Made by a program: the position numbers and the translations under genes. Shown here one piece after another: positions 32,108 through 39,615 of a stretch of 39,615 nucleotides of DNA. The notes under the pieces were generated by a model that had not been told where the DNA came from, searched no databases, and saw only the letters and a program-made list of their open reading frames with translations. Within the stretch, counting starts at the first letter, position 1, and each line of letters opens with the position of its first letter. Where the stretch lies: positions 1 through 39,615 of the forward strand of contig CAZAFM010000007.1 of the NCBI GenBank assembly GCA_964484395.1, given 5' to 3'. This DNA comes from CAZAFM01 sp964484395 (GTDB taxonomy: Bacteria; Campylobacterota; Campylobacteria; Campylobacterales; CAZAFM01).

Positions 32108-33142
32108 TTACTTAACTACTGTGTGGTTTTTAACCATATCAAGTGTTAGTTTTTTTCCGCTAAGAACTGATTTTTGAGCTTTCTCTCTAAGATCTTTTCC
32201 AAGTGGAATAAGACCGATAGTTTTAAGAACACCTTTATCACCTATCATCTGCTCACTCATGAAAAGCTTGATGTACGCATCCATTGCTGGAACATCTTTT
32301 TTGTGAGAGTTTTTGATATAGAAGAATAGACTTCTAGAAACTGGATAAACTCCACTTGAAACTGTTTCAGGAGTTGGAAGATAGCCATCTACCTTAGCAG
32401 CTTTTATCTTATCTGAGTTTTCTTCTAGGAAACTATAACCAAAAATACCTATAGCAGCCTTATCTTGAACTAGTTTTTGAACGATTAGGTTATCGTTTTC
32501 ACCTGAAGGAACATAAACACCATCTTGTCTTATGTTGCTATACTTTTTCTTACCATAAGCATCCATTGTCTTACTTGTTTTTTCCATTACTAGCTCTTCA
32601 AATGCATCTCTTGTACCTGAAGTTGCAGGTGGTCCATATACCTTAATCTCTCTGTTTGGAAGTTTAGGATTTATGTCGCTCCACTTTTTGTATGGGTTAG
32701 CTATTAGCTTTCCATCTTTTCCAGGAACATCTGAAGCAACAGCAAGAAGTAGCTCTTCTCTTGTAAGCTCAACATCTGGGTTCACTTTTGATTGAGCGAT
32801 AGCTATACCATCATATCCGATGATAGCACCTGTTATATCTGTAACACCGTTTTCTTGGCAAGTCTTGAACTCTTTTTCTTTCATAGCTCTTGAAGCGTTT
32901 GTAAAATCAGGAGTATCAAGTCCATTACCTTCACAGAAAAGTTTCATTCCTCCGCCTGAACCTGTTGATTCAATAACTGGTGTAGGGAACTTAGTAGTAG
33001 CCCCTAGCTCCTCAGCTACATAACTTGAAAAAGGATACACTGTACTTGATCCAACTATTTTTATCTGATCTCTTGCCTCTAAAGTACCTGCAAATGCTGC
33101 TACAGCAGTTGCTGAAACTAGAACTTTTTTCCATGCCTTCAT
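32108..33142 (-). CDS. pstS: Phosphate-binding periplasmic protein PstS
   Basis: A 344-residue exported binding protein. A signal peptide (VLVSATAVAAFAGTLEA) precedes the phosphate-binding fold with IVGSSTVYPFSSYVAEEL, ESTGSGGGMKLFCEG, TNASRAMKEKEF and GPPATSGTRDAFEEL. SD AAGGAG. It heads pstSCAB. A PhoB box is not obvious in the 72-base leader region (33143-33214) and no phoBR is in the window, so regulation cannot be read here. Confidence 0.95.
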   Translation of the reverse strand: MKAWKKVLVSATAVAAFAGTLEARDQIKIVGSSTVYPFSSYVAEELGATTKFPTPVIESTGSGGGMKLFCEGNGLDTPDFTNASRAMKEKEFKTCQENGVTDITGAIIGYDGIAIAQSKVNPDVELTREELLLAVASDVPGKDGKLIANPYKKWSDINPKLPNREIKVYGPPATSGTRDAFEELVMEKTSKTMDAYGKKKYSNIRQDGVYVPSGENDNLIVQKLVQDKAAIGIFGYSFLEENSDKIKAAKVDGYLPTPETVSSGVYPVSRSLFFYIKNSHKKDVPAMDAYIKLFMSEQMIGDKGVLKTIGLIPLGKDLREKAQKSVLSGKKLTLDMVKNHTVVK

Positions 33143-33214
33143 TCTTTCTCCTTAAATGAGTGTTTGTAATACGGTGAGAATTGTATGATACTTTGGTAAC
33201 AAGTTAGCTACAAA

Positions 33215-34954
33215 TCAAACTTTGAACCTTTGCAAATCACTATTTAGCTTATCTGCTAGGTTTGACATACCTTTTGAGATTTCTTGCAAGTCAGTTCCTA
33301 GTTTTTTGTTGTTTACTGAGACTGATACTGTCTGCTTCATATCTTCTATAAGCTCTTTTGTTCTCTGGGCTATGTAGGTGTTTGACCTGACTACTTCTGA
33401 GGATATTTTTACTGAGTTATTTACTCTCTCTTGAGAGTTTGATGCGAACTCCACTAGCTCTTGAGCACTCTCTGAAGCTCTTGATATGTTCTCATTAATG
33501 TCTGCTATTTCATTGTTATTGTAGTCTATGCCTTGGAGGATTAGGTTGATAGTTGTATTTATCTCGTTTAGGCTTTTTTGTGTTTTCTCAGCTAGCTTCC
33601 TAACCTCATCAGCGACAACTGAGAAGCCCTTCCCATGCTCACCTGCGCGGGCTGCTTCTATTGTGGCATTTAGTGCTAAAAGGTCTGTTTGTTCTGCTAT
33701 ATCTGAGATGAGACTTAGAACATCTTTTGTCTTTTTTGCATCTTCTGTGAGCTGAGCCATTTTTACAGTTATATCATTTTGTCTTGCTGAGCTTGTAGTT
33801 ATAGTCTCTATTACGCCATTTAGATGGTTTACAAACTTATTCATTACCTGCTGGTTGTCTTCAAGGTCTTCAGTTGTCTGTATGGCTAGATGCTCTGATT
33901 TATCTAGATTCTTTCCTACATCTTGGACAAGTTCATTTAATCCATCTATGTGTTTTAGTTGCTTCTCTATGCTTGAAATGAGTTTTGAGGATGCTTCTCC
34001 TAGTTCTTCAGAGTGCTTGGTATTTGTTTTAGCAGCATTTAGAGCTTGAGTTATGCTTTGCTTTACACTATCAAATAAGTGGTCTAGACTTTTTGATATG
34101 AAGTCAATCTCATCTTTTGAGTTCTCTTCATACTGAACACTCTCTCTTAGGTCAACCACTCCTGCGTCACTTACGCTTTTGTGAAGGTAGCTTGTTATTT
34201 TGTTAATATCTTTAGTAAAAAACCTCATAATAAGTAGCATAACAGCAATAATAACCATAACGACAATAATACCAACCAAAAGAACTACAACAGTTCTATT
34301 GCCACTTTGAATACTCTTCTCTCTTTTCTTATCCATATTTCTTAATAAACTTTGATTCTCAGCAAGTTGCTCATTTATAGATGCTAGTTGCTCATCCATA
34401 CTCTTCATATCTGATATAAACTTTTTGTTTGATTTTAATGCCCTATCTATAACCTTTCCTGTGATGTCTTCTATTACCTGCTTTATGTTATTAACATTCA
34501 TAGGATTTGGGTCTGCTACTAGAACATTTGCTAGTATATTAAACTGCTCAGCGTAGTCCTCTATATATATATCTTTAGCAGCTTCACTATCTCTCCACTC
34601 TTTTAGCTCATTTGCAAGTCTCTCTATCTTTCTTTTTTCACTAGCACTAAAGCTTAACATCGAGAGCTCACTACTTATCTTTCTAAGTTTAGAAAGATCT
34701 GAATAGTAGGTGTTGACATTTGTGATTTTATCCTGCATATTTCCAAATATCTTTAGGGTTTCTTGATTTGTTGTTGTGGTTATATTTATATCTTTTTTAA
34801 GTTTTTGTGAGTTTGCCTCATCTTGAACATAATAGCTTGAGGTGTTTTTGTAGTATTGATAAGATGCAAAAATAACTATAATAAATGTGACAGTAAGAAG
34901 GATAAGTGAAATAACAAATCTATTTACGATTGTTGTTTTTTTAAATATAGACAT
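33215..34954 (-). CDS. Methyl-accepting chemotaxis protein, helical sensor
   Basis: A 579-residue chemoreceptor. TM1 is at about 10-28, the periplasmic helical domain about 29-218, and TM2 about 219-242. The tip near 410-450 (AEQTDLLALNATIEAARAGE, VVADEVRKLAEKTQ) differs from the other two receptors (KTQKSLNEINTTI), so it belongs to another signalling class. The C-terminus ends soon after the coiled coil, without a tail. It lies between yceI and pstS on the same strand. A link to phosphate taxis is only positional. A hairpin covers its SD. Confidence 0.92.
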   Translation of the reverse strand: MSIFKKTTIVNRFVISLILLTVTFIIVIFASYQYYKNTSSYYVQDEANSQKLKKDINITTTTNQETLKIFGNMQDKITNVNTYYSDLSKLRKISSELSMLSFSASEKRKIERLANELKEWRDSEAAKDIYIEDYAEQFNILANVLVADPNPMNVNNIKQVIEDITGKVIDRALKSNKKFISDMKSMDEQLASINEQLAENQSLLRNMDKKREKSIQSGNRTVVVLLVGIIVVMVIIAVMLLIMRFFTKDINKITSYLHKSVSDAGVVDLRESVQYEENSKDEIDFISKSLDHLFDSVKQSITQALNAAKTNTKHSEELGEASSKLISSIEKQLKHIDGLNELVQDVGKNLDKSEHLAIQTTEDLEDNQQVMNKFVNHLNGVIETITTSSARQNDITVKMAQLTEDAKKTKDVLSLISDIAEQTDLLALNATIEAARAGEHGKGFSVVADEVRKLAEKTQKSLNEINTTINLILQGIDYNNNEIADINENISRASESAQELVEFASNSQERVNNSVKISSEVVRSNTYIAQRTKELIEDMKQTVSVSVNNKKLGTDLQEISKGMSNLADKLNSDLQRFKV

Positions 34955-34961
34955 CTGTTTA

Positions 34962-34983
34962 CTCCGAAGGAAATTCTCCGGAG
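34962..34983 (-). promoter_or_regulatory. 22-base palindrome over the chemoreceptor SD
   Basis: CTCCG (34962-34966) pairs with CGGAG (34979-34983), and AGGA with TTCT inside. On the mRNA the 3' arm contains the GGAG SD, seven bases before the ATG (34954). It could hide the SD or be a protein-binding site. Confidence 0.45.
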
Positions 34984-35023
34984 CATTTTATTAAAGAAAT
35001 GTGATATTTTGGCTACAAAAGAG

Positions 35024-35602
35024 TTATTTAGCCTTACCTTGGATTTTGATGCTTAACTCTACAGTATCGCCAACAAGAACGCCTCCAGTTTCTAGAGCTT
35101 TGTTCCAGTTTAGACCAAACTCTTTTCTATCTATCTCTCCTTCTAGCTCAAAACCAACTCTCTCATTTCCCCAAGGGTCAATTGCAGTTCCTTTGATATT
35201 AGTTTCTAGTGTTACTTCTTTTGTAACATCTTTGATAGTTAGCTCACCTACCATTGTGCCCTTATCTCCATCTGCTTTATAGCTTAGCATCTTAAATGTG
35301 ATATCTGGATATTTTTTAACATCAAAGAAGTCTGGGTCTCTTAAGTGAGCATCTCTTTTTTCATTACTAGTATCTATAGAGCTAGCATCTATAGTTGCAC
35401 TTAGTGATTTAAAGCTATCTGTTTTAGGATCAAAATCAAAATCTCCACTAAACTCTTTGAAGTTCCCATCAACCTCACTTATCATCAAGTGGGTAACACT
35501 AAATCCTACTGATGTATGGCTCTGATCTACACTAAACTCTTTAGCAAACCCAAAAACACTCAGCATAGCTAAAATTACAAACCCAGTTAAGCCTTTTCTC
35601 AT
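35024..35602 (-). CDS. YceI-family periplasmic lipid-binding protein
   Basis: A 192-residue exported protein. After a signal peptide (LTGFVILAMLSVFGFA) it shows the YceI lipocalin-like barrel: FSVDQSHTSVGFSVTHLMIS, VDGNFKEFSGDFDFDP, SSIDTSNEKRDAHLRDPDFF, YPDITFKM, and WGNERVGFELEGEIDRKEFG. Family members bind polyisoprenoids or related lipids. SD AGGAG. It is upstream of the chemoreceptor by 69 bases on the same strand. Confidence 0.92.
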   Translation of the reverse strand: MRKGLTGFVILAMLSVFGFAKEFSVDQSHTSVGFSVTHLMISEVDGNFKEFSGDFDFDPKTDSFKSLSATIDASSIDTSNEKRDAHLRDPDFFDVKKYPDITFKMLSYKADGDKGTMVGELTIKDVTKEVTLETNIKGTAIDPWGNERVGFELEGEIDRKEFGLNWNKALETGGVLVGDTVELSIKIQGKAK

Positions 35603-35689
35603 AACTTCTCCTTTTTATAAAATATACTTATGATATCACAACTTCATACTTTTTCCAAGTTTGCTACCAAGAATTACATAGACATCTTC

Positions 35690-35719
35690 AAGTTCTATTA
35701 ATGGGAACTTAACTATACT
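35690..35719 (+). promoter_or_regulatory. higBA promoter with operator-like inverted repeat
   Basis: AAGTTC (35690-35695), nine bases, GAACTT (35705-35710) directly precedes -10 TATACT (35714-35719). The higB ATG is 7 bases after the -10, so transcription would start at or beside the ATG. The repeat covers the -35 position and fits an autorepressor site for HigA. Confidence 0.5.
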
Positions 35720-35725
35720 ACATCT

Positions 35726-36025
35726 ATGAGGATAGTATCAAAGAAAACCCTAAAAGAGTTTTACAAAAAGCCAATCTATTCAGATAGTAAAAATGCACTA
35801 GAAGCTTGGCATAAAGAGGTCTTAAAGGCAGATTGGAGCAACCCAAATGAAATCAAAGAGATGTATGCAAGTGCTAGCATTATAGGTGATGAAAAGGTTG
35901 TCTTTAATATTGCAGGGAATAAATACAGGCTAATAGTTAAAATCAACTATCACGCCAAAATAGTATTTGTAAAATTTATCGGAACACATAAACAGTACGA
36001 TAAGCTAAACATAAAGGATTTATAA
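35726..36025 (+). CDS. higB: HigB-family type II toxin (mRNA interferase)
   Basis: A 99-residue RelE-fold toxin. It starts MRIVSKKTLKEFY, as HigB proteins do, with ALEAWHKEVLKADWSNP, VVFNIAGNKYRLIVKINY and KFIGTHKQYDKL as the core motifs. It would cleave mRNA at the ribosome. It appears intact. No SD is seen and the -10 lies 7 bases upstream, so the mRNA may be leaderless. Toxin-first order, with the antitoxin starting in TAATG overlap, is typical of higBA. Confidence 0.9.
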   Translation: MRIVSKKTLKEFYKKPIYSDSKNALEAWHKEVLKADWSNPNEIKEMYASASIIGDEKVVFNIAGNKYRLIVKINYHAKIVFVKFIGTHKQYDKLNIKDL

Positions 36026-36408
36026 TGATGAATATTAAACCTATAAAAAATGAGCAAGATTATTTAGATGCATTAAGTGCAATTGAGAGTTTGATGGATG
36101 CAAAACCAAATACACAAGAAATGGATGAGTTAGAAATTTTGACAACTTTAGTAGAAGTCTATGAGGCACAACACTATGCCATAGATGCACCAGACCCTAT
36201 AGAAGCCATAAAGTTTAGAATGGAGCAAGAGGGTTTAAAACAAAAAGATCTCATAAGCATAGTCGGAAGTAAATCAAGAGTATCTGAGATACTAAACAAA
36301 AAGAGGAAGTTGACAATAGAGATGATTAGAAACTTTAATAAGCAACTAAATATTCCCATAGAAAGCCTATTTTTAGACTATAAATTAGAAACTACACCAT
36401 GTGAGTAG
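36025..36408 (+). CDS. higA: HigA-family antitoxin with helix-turn-helix
   Basis: A 127-residue antitoxin. The N-terminal part (IKNEQDYLDALSAIESLMDA) resembles the toxin-contacting helices of HigA; the C-terminal part is an XRE-type HTH (KFRMEQEGLKQKDLISIVGS, RVSEILNKKRKL). It should neutralise HigB and repress the operon. Its ATG overlaps the higB stop by one base; a second ATG follows at once, with GGAT upstream. A weak CTCT/AGAG stem with a T run (about 36420-36438) may end the operon. Confidence 0.88.
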   Translation: MMNIKPIKNEQDYLDALSAIESLMDAKPNTQEMDELEILTTLVEVYEAQHYAIDAPDPIEAIKFRMEQEGLKQKDLISIVGSKSRVSEILNKKRKLTIEMIRNFNKQLNIPIESLFLDYKLETTPCE

Positions 36409-36438
36409 ATATCAAAATCCTCTGCTAATAAGAGCTTT

Positions 36439-37323
36439 TTATGATAGTACAACCTCGTACTTTTTTCCAAGTATAACAGGGTGGTAGGAGAGTTTGGCTT
36501 TTCTAAGACCCTCTATTCCCAAATCCTCTTCACGATTTACATACTTAAACCCACTCCACTCATGGCTTAAAAATTGCTGATTTATTGCTTGATATGCTCC
36601 ATGATAGCTTGTATTGGCCTTTTCTATATGTATGACTACACACTCTTCACTTAGTGCCTCACCTATGCTAAAAGCTACTATCTCCTCATCTACTCTTAGA
36701 AGTCCCCCTTTTAAGTTTAGGTAGTCATATTTTTTTAGCATATCTATGATACCTAGATGCTCCATTTTAAGCCCGTATGGTGCCTTTTTTTCTATCTTGC
36801 TAAACCACTCTCTCCATACTATATCTAGTTCTGCTCTATTTTTTGAATTTAGTGGCTCATAGGTAAAGCTATAGTTTTCTACAAAACGGTTTAGATGGTT
36901 CTTTTTGCCATGAAACTTTCGCCCCTTTAGCTCTATAAGCTCAGGAATAGAGTATACATAATCAAACCTATCTCTGTTTTCAACAAACTTTAGTGAATCA
37001 AAAGAGTTTTCTAGCTCCTCTTTTTGGGATTCACTAATTGATTTTATGTGTAGTTTATGCCCATTTTTTTCAAACTCATCTTTTAGATTTAAAACTGTTT
37101 TTTTTAGGTCTTTGCCACCAAAGGGGGTGAATATATATGGTTCCTCATTTGGGTATTGGGATTTGATAATGAGTGACCCATCGATGACTTTGTAGCTAAT
37201 CTCCCTTGCATTTTTCCATATAAAGAGGTTTGTAAAAGTAAAGTCACTTAGTCCGCATTTTTTTAGCTTGAAGTATGACTCTATGGTGTTTCTATCTTCA
37301 AGGTCAACTTTTTTCCAGTCCAT
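36439..37323 (-). CDS. DUF2156 (phosphatidylglycerol lysyltransferase C-terminal-like) protein
   Basis: A 294-residue protein of the DUF2156 family, a double GNAT-like fold related to the catalytic part of MprF and FemX. Visible motifs are DFTFTNLFIWKNA, GKKNHLNRFVENYSFTYEPL, DEEIVAFSIGEAL, EKANTSYHGAYQAINQQFL and the C-terminal YVNREEDLGIEGLRKAKLSY. It has no membrane flippase part, so it is unlikely to be a full lipid lysyltransferase; the function is unknown. Upstream on its strand (37369-37386) is a palindrome followed by a T run. Confidence 0.82.
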   Translation of the reverse strand: MDWKKVDLEDRNTIESYFKLKKCGLSDFTFTNLFIWKNAREISYKVIDGSLIIKSQYPNEEPYIFTPFGGKDLKKTVLNLKDEFEKNGHKLHIKSISESQKEELENSFDSLKFVENRDRFDYVYSIPELIELKGRKFHGKKNHLNRFVENYSFTYEPLNSKNRAELDIVWREWFSKIEKKAPYGLKMEHLGIIDMLKKYDYLNLKGGLLRVDEEIVAFSIGEALSEECVVIHIEKANTSYHGAYQAINQQFLSHEWSGFKYVNREEDLGIEGLRKAKLSYHPVILGKKYEVVLS

Positions 37324-37368
37324 TCTTATCCCAGATGTGTATTTGAGCAGAATTCTACAAAAAAAGAG

Positions 37369-37386
37369 GTCTAAGCTAGTTTAGAC
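37369..37386. promoter_or_regulatory. Palindrome between DUF2156 gene and argD
   Basis: GTCTAA (37369-37374), six bases, TTAGAC (37381-37386). On the plus strand it covers the -35 position of argD. On the minus strand it is followed by CTCTTTTTTT, like a terminator, 40 bases ahead of the DUF2156 gene start. Confidence 0.4.
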
Positions 37387-37396
37387 AAGCAGAGTT

Positions 37397-37405
37397 TGTT
37401 ATAAT
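37397..37405 (+). promoter_or_regulatory. Extended -10 promoter for argD
   Basis: TGT followed by TATAAT (37400-37405), 26 bases before the argD ATG; the leader carries the GGAG SD. Confidence 0.55.
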
Positions 37406-37431
37406 TGTGTAAAAGTTTTGGAGTTTAAGTT

Positions 37432-38613
37432 ATGGATGTTTTTGAATTAGATAGTAAATATGTGCTTCCTACATACGCAAGGGAGAGATTGGCGTTTGTA
37501 AAAGGGGTAAACTCAACCCTATATACAGAAAGTGGCGAGGACTACATTGACTTTGGAAGTGGTATTGCTGTAGTTAGTGTAGGGCATGGAAATGCAAGAG
37601 TAGCAAGTGTCATAGCAAAGCAAGCAGGTGAGCTTATTCACACTTCAAACCTCTACCACATAGAGCCTCAAGCAAGACTTGCTAAAAGGCTAGTTGAGTG
37701 TTGTGAGATAGATGGGAGAGTGTTTTTTTGCAACAGTGGAGCTGAGGCAAATGAGGCGGCTTTAAAAATAGCCCGAAAGTATGGTGAAGTAGATGGTAAG
37801 CCAAAAAGATACAAGGTCATAACTTTAGAGCACTCATTTCATGGAAGAACCATAAGTACACTAAAAGCCACAGGGCAGGAGAGTATGCATAACTACTTTG
37901 GTCCATATCCAGATGGGTTTGTATATGCAAAAAGCCTTGAAGAGGTGTATAGTAGTATGGATGAGCATACAGTGGCGGTTATGATAGAGCTAGTCCAAGG
38001 AGAGGGTGGTGTAGAGCCATTTTTAAAAGAGGAGATACAAAAGCTAGCGCAAGAACTTAAAAAAAGAGACATACTTTTGATAGTTGATGAAGTACAAACT
38101 GGTGTTTTTAGAAGTGGTGAGATGCTCTGTTCTAACCTATATGAGATAACCCCTGATGTAGTTACACTTGCAAAAGGTCTTGCAGGAGGTGTGCCAATTG
38201 GAGCTATTGTCACAACTCTAAAAGATGTGTTAAGCCCAGGAGATCATGGAAGCACATTTGGAGGAAACTTTCTCTCAACTAGAGCCTCTCTAGAGACATT
38301 AGACATACTTGAAGAGCTAAAAGAGAGTGGAGAGCTAGATGCTTGTATTATAAAGTTTGAAGAGAGCTTAAGAGATATAGTCAAAGAGTTTCCAAACCTT
38401 TTTGAAAAAGAGGTAGGAGTAGGTCTTATGAGAGGGCTGAGGGCAAAAAGTAGTGATATACAAAAAGAGGTTATAAAAGAGGCTTTGAAAAACAGAGTGA
38501 TAGTCTTAAAAGCAGGACGAAATACAGTTAGATTTCTTCCACCACTTACTATTACTAAAGATGAGATGAGTGAGGGATTTAGAAGATTTAGGGCTGGTCT
38601 TGAAAAGATTTAG
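37432..38613 (+). CDS. argD: Acetylornithine aminotransferase
   Basis: A 393-residue class III PLP-dependent transaminase in arginine synthesis. Visible motifs are DFGSGIAVVSVGHGN, LIHTSNLYH, FFCNSGAEANEAALKIARK, LEHSFHGRT, IVDEVQTGVFRSG and the PLP-lysine segment TLAKGLAGGVPIGAI, then GSTFGGNFLSTRASL. Full length. ArgD versus succinylornithine or ornithine transaminase is inferred from motif similarity and is likely. The methyltransferase gene starts inside its 3' end. Confidence 0.93.
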   Translation: MDVFELDSKYVLPTYARERLAFVKGVNSTLYTESGEDYIDFGSGIAVVSVGHGNARVASVIAKQAGELIHTSNLYHIEPQARLAKRLVECCEIDGRVFFCNSGAEANEAALKIARKYGEVDGKPKRYKVITLEHSFHGRTISTLKATGQESMHNYFGPYPDGFVYAKSLEEVYSSMDEHTVAVMIELVQGEGGVEPFLKEEIQKLAQELKKRDILLIVDEVQTGVFRSGEMLCSNLYEITPDVVTLAKGLAGGVPIGAIVTTLKDVLSPGDHGSTFGGNFLSTRASLETLDILEELKESGELDACIIKFEESLRDIVKEFPNLFEKEVGVGLMRGLRAKSSDIQKEVIKEALKNRVIVLKAGRNTVRFLPPLTITKDEMSEGFRRFRAGLEKI

Positions 38614-39613
38614 TGAGTTTTTTAGCGAGTGGCTATATGGTGAAGGCGGATACTATAGAGATAGTAGACGAGTTGGGAAGAAGGGTGATTTTTATACATC
38701 TGTGAGTGTAAGTAGGCTTTTTGGTGGAGCAATAGCTAAAGACATACTACAAATTGATAAAAAAGAGCTTCTAGGAGAGAAGTTTGCTATAGTAGAGGTT
38801 GGAGCTGAGAAAGGCTACTTATTAGCGGACATCATACAGACTATCTATACTCTAGATAAAGAGCTATTAAAAAGGGTAGAGTTTTTTACCGTAGAGCCTA
38901 TAAGTGAACTAAGAGAGACTCAAAATAGCTACTTTAAGAATAGCTTTGGAGATGAGATTGTAGTTAAGTGTGTTGAGCGGTTTGAGGATATAGGATGTAA
39001 TGTTGCTTATATCATATCTAATGAGCTTTTTGATGCATTTCCCATAGAGCTATACAAAGATGGTCAGATGCTCTATATGGATGGGTTTGAAAAAAGGTTT
39101 AAAAAAGCCACCAAGACCATAGCAGAGATAGCTAATAAGTACAACATACATAGAGGTGAGATACCTATAGGCTATAGGGAGTTTGCCAAAAATATTAGTA
39201 ATTGTTTTCAGAAATCTATGTTTGTTACATTTGATTATGGAGATATAGAGTTTAGGGATGATATATCTTTGAGGGTTTATAGGGGGCATGATGTGGTGCC
39301 TTTTTTTGATGAAGGTATGAAGATTGAGGAGTTTTATAAAAAGAGTGATATTACATATGATGTGGCTTTTAGGTTTTTAGGAGATGAGTTTGCTAAAGAG
39401 GGTTTTGTGCTAGAGGAGTTCAAGACTCAAAATGTAGCCCTTGTGGACTTTGGGATAACAGAACTTCTTGAGATGATAAAGGTCTCAAACTCTAATGAAG
39501 CCTACTTTGCAGAGGCAAATAGAGTAAAAATGCTTCTATCCCCCGCTTTTTTAGGGGAGAGGTTTAAGATGGCTAGGTTTAGCAGAGGTATTAGTGGGTT
39601 TAATGAGCACTAA
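38570..39613 (+). CDS. MidA/NDUFAF7-family SAM-dependent methyltransferase
   Basis: A 347-residue protein of the DUF185 family; the mitochondrial member NDUFAF7 methylates an arginine of complex I subunit NDUFS2. Visible are FFSEWLYGEGGYYRDSRRVG, GDFYTSVSVSRLFGGAIA, the SAM-binding VEVGAEKGYLLADII, ISNELFDAFPIEL, and TFDYGDIE near the C-terminal third. GTG at 38570 overlaps argD by 44 bases; a TTG at 38600 has a better SD (AGGG, six bases) and would reduce the overlap to 14. The start is undecided. Complete at its 3' end (TAA 39611-39613). Confidence 0.85.
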   Translation: MRDLEDLGLVLKRFSEFFSEWLYGEGGYYRDSRRVGKKGDFYTSVSVSRLFGGAIAKDILQIDKKELLGEKFAIVEVGAEKGYLLADIIQTIYTLDKELLKRVEFFTVEPISELRETQNSYFKNSFGDEIVVKCVERFEDIGCNVAYIISNELFDAFPIELYKDGQMLYMDGFEKRFKKATKTIAEIANKYNIHRGEIPIGYREFAKNISNCFQKSMFVTFDYGDIEFRDDISLRVYRGHDVVPFFDEGMKIEEFYKKSDITYDVAFRFLGDEFAKEGFVLEEFKTQNVALVDFGITELLEMIKVSNSNEAYFAEANRVKMLLSPAFLGERFKMARFSRGISGFNEH

Positions 39614-39615
39614 AG

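Noticed and set aside
35726..36408. higBA as part of a larger defence island or prophage
   Set aside because: Both flanks are ordinary housekeeping genes with similar base composition; no integrase, repeats or further accessory genes are nearby.

Overview
The window looks like chromosomal DNA of a motile Campylobacterota bacterium, most like the Sulfurimonas/Sulfurovum group; this is inferred from gene content and not checked by any search. The signs are low G+C DNA, RNase Y beside a DUF507 protein and carA, the tight tlpA-ftsY-radA cluster, 'HQWxQP' histidine kinases, three chemoreceptors, and frequent TTG starts after good Shine-Dalgarno (SD) sequences. There is no prophage, insertion sequence, CRISPR array, tRNA or rRNA that I can see.

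Layout, left to right. 1-73: the end of a GTP cyclohydrolase II gene. 68-5925 (minus): a five-gene signalling operon, cheW, chemoreceptor, TIGR01777 epimerase, STAS protein, and a pseudophosphatase/kinase/receiver/PP2C protein. 5986-7465: divergent dedA and a PomB-like motB. 7462-9100 (minus): dnaX, whose C-terminal tail lies in another frame behind an 11-A run. 9203-11520 (plus): the ABC-F ATPase Uup and a small membrane protein, followed by a G+C-rich folded element. 11762-13675: a second chemoreceptor, sharing a hairpin terminator with convergent carA. 13682-17548 (minus): 5-formyltetrahydrofolate cyclo-ligase, RNase Y, DUF507, carA. 17587-18069: a decayed YafQ-like toxin-antitoxin pair. 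18411-18563: a 50-residue membrane protein. 18668-24178 (minus): an operon of a periplasmic binding protein, three histidine kinases and a lone receiver, with no DNA-binding output.

24243-25772 (minus): a GNAT-nitrilase fusion. 25874-28667 (plus): a thioredoxin-like lipoprotein, ftsY and radA, closed by a strong terminator. 28791-33142 (minus): pstSCAB, downstream of a third chemoreceptor and a YceI protein. 35726-36408: an intact higBA pair, probably leaderless. 36439-37323 (minus): a DUF2156 protein. 37432-39613 (plus): argD and a MidA-type methyltransferase.

The genes fall into housekeeping (replication clamp loader, secretion receptor, repair, RNA decay, arginine/pyrimidine supply, phosphate uptake) and an unusually dense sensory set. 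The most notable items are the split dnaX reading frame, the chemoreceptor operon carrying a partner-switching module, and the output-less phosphorelay operon.
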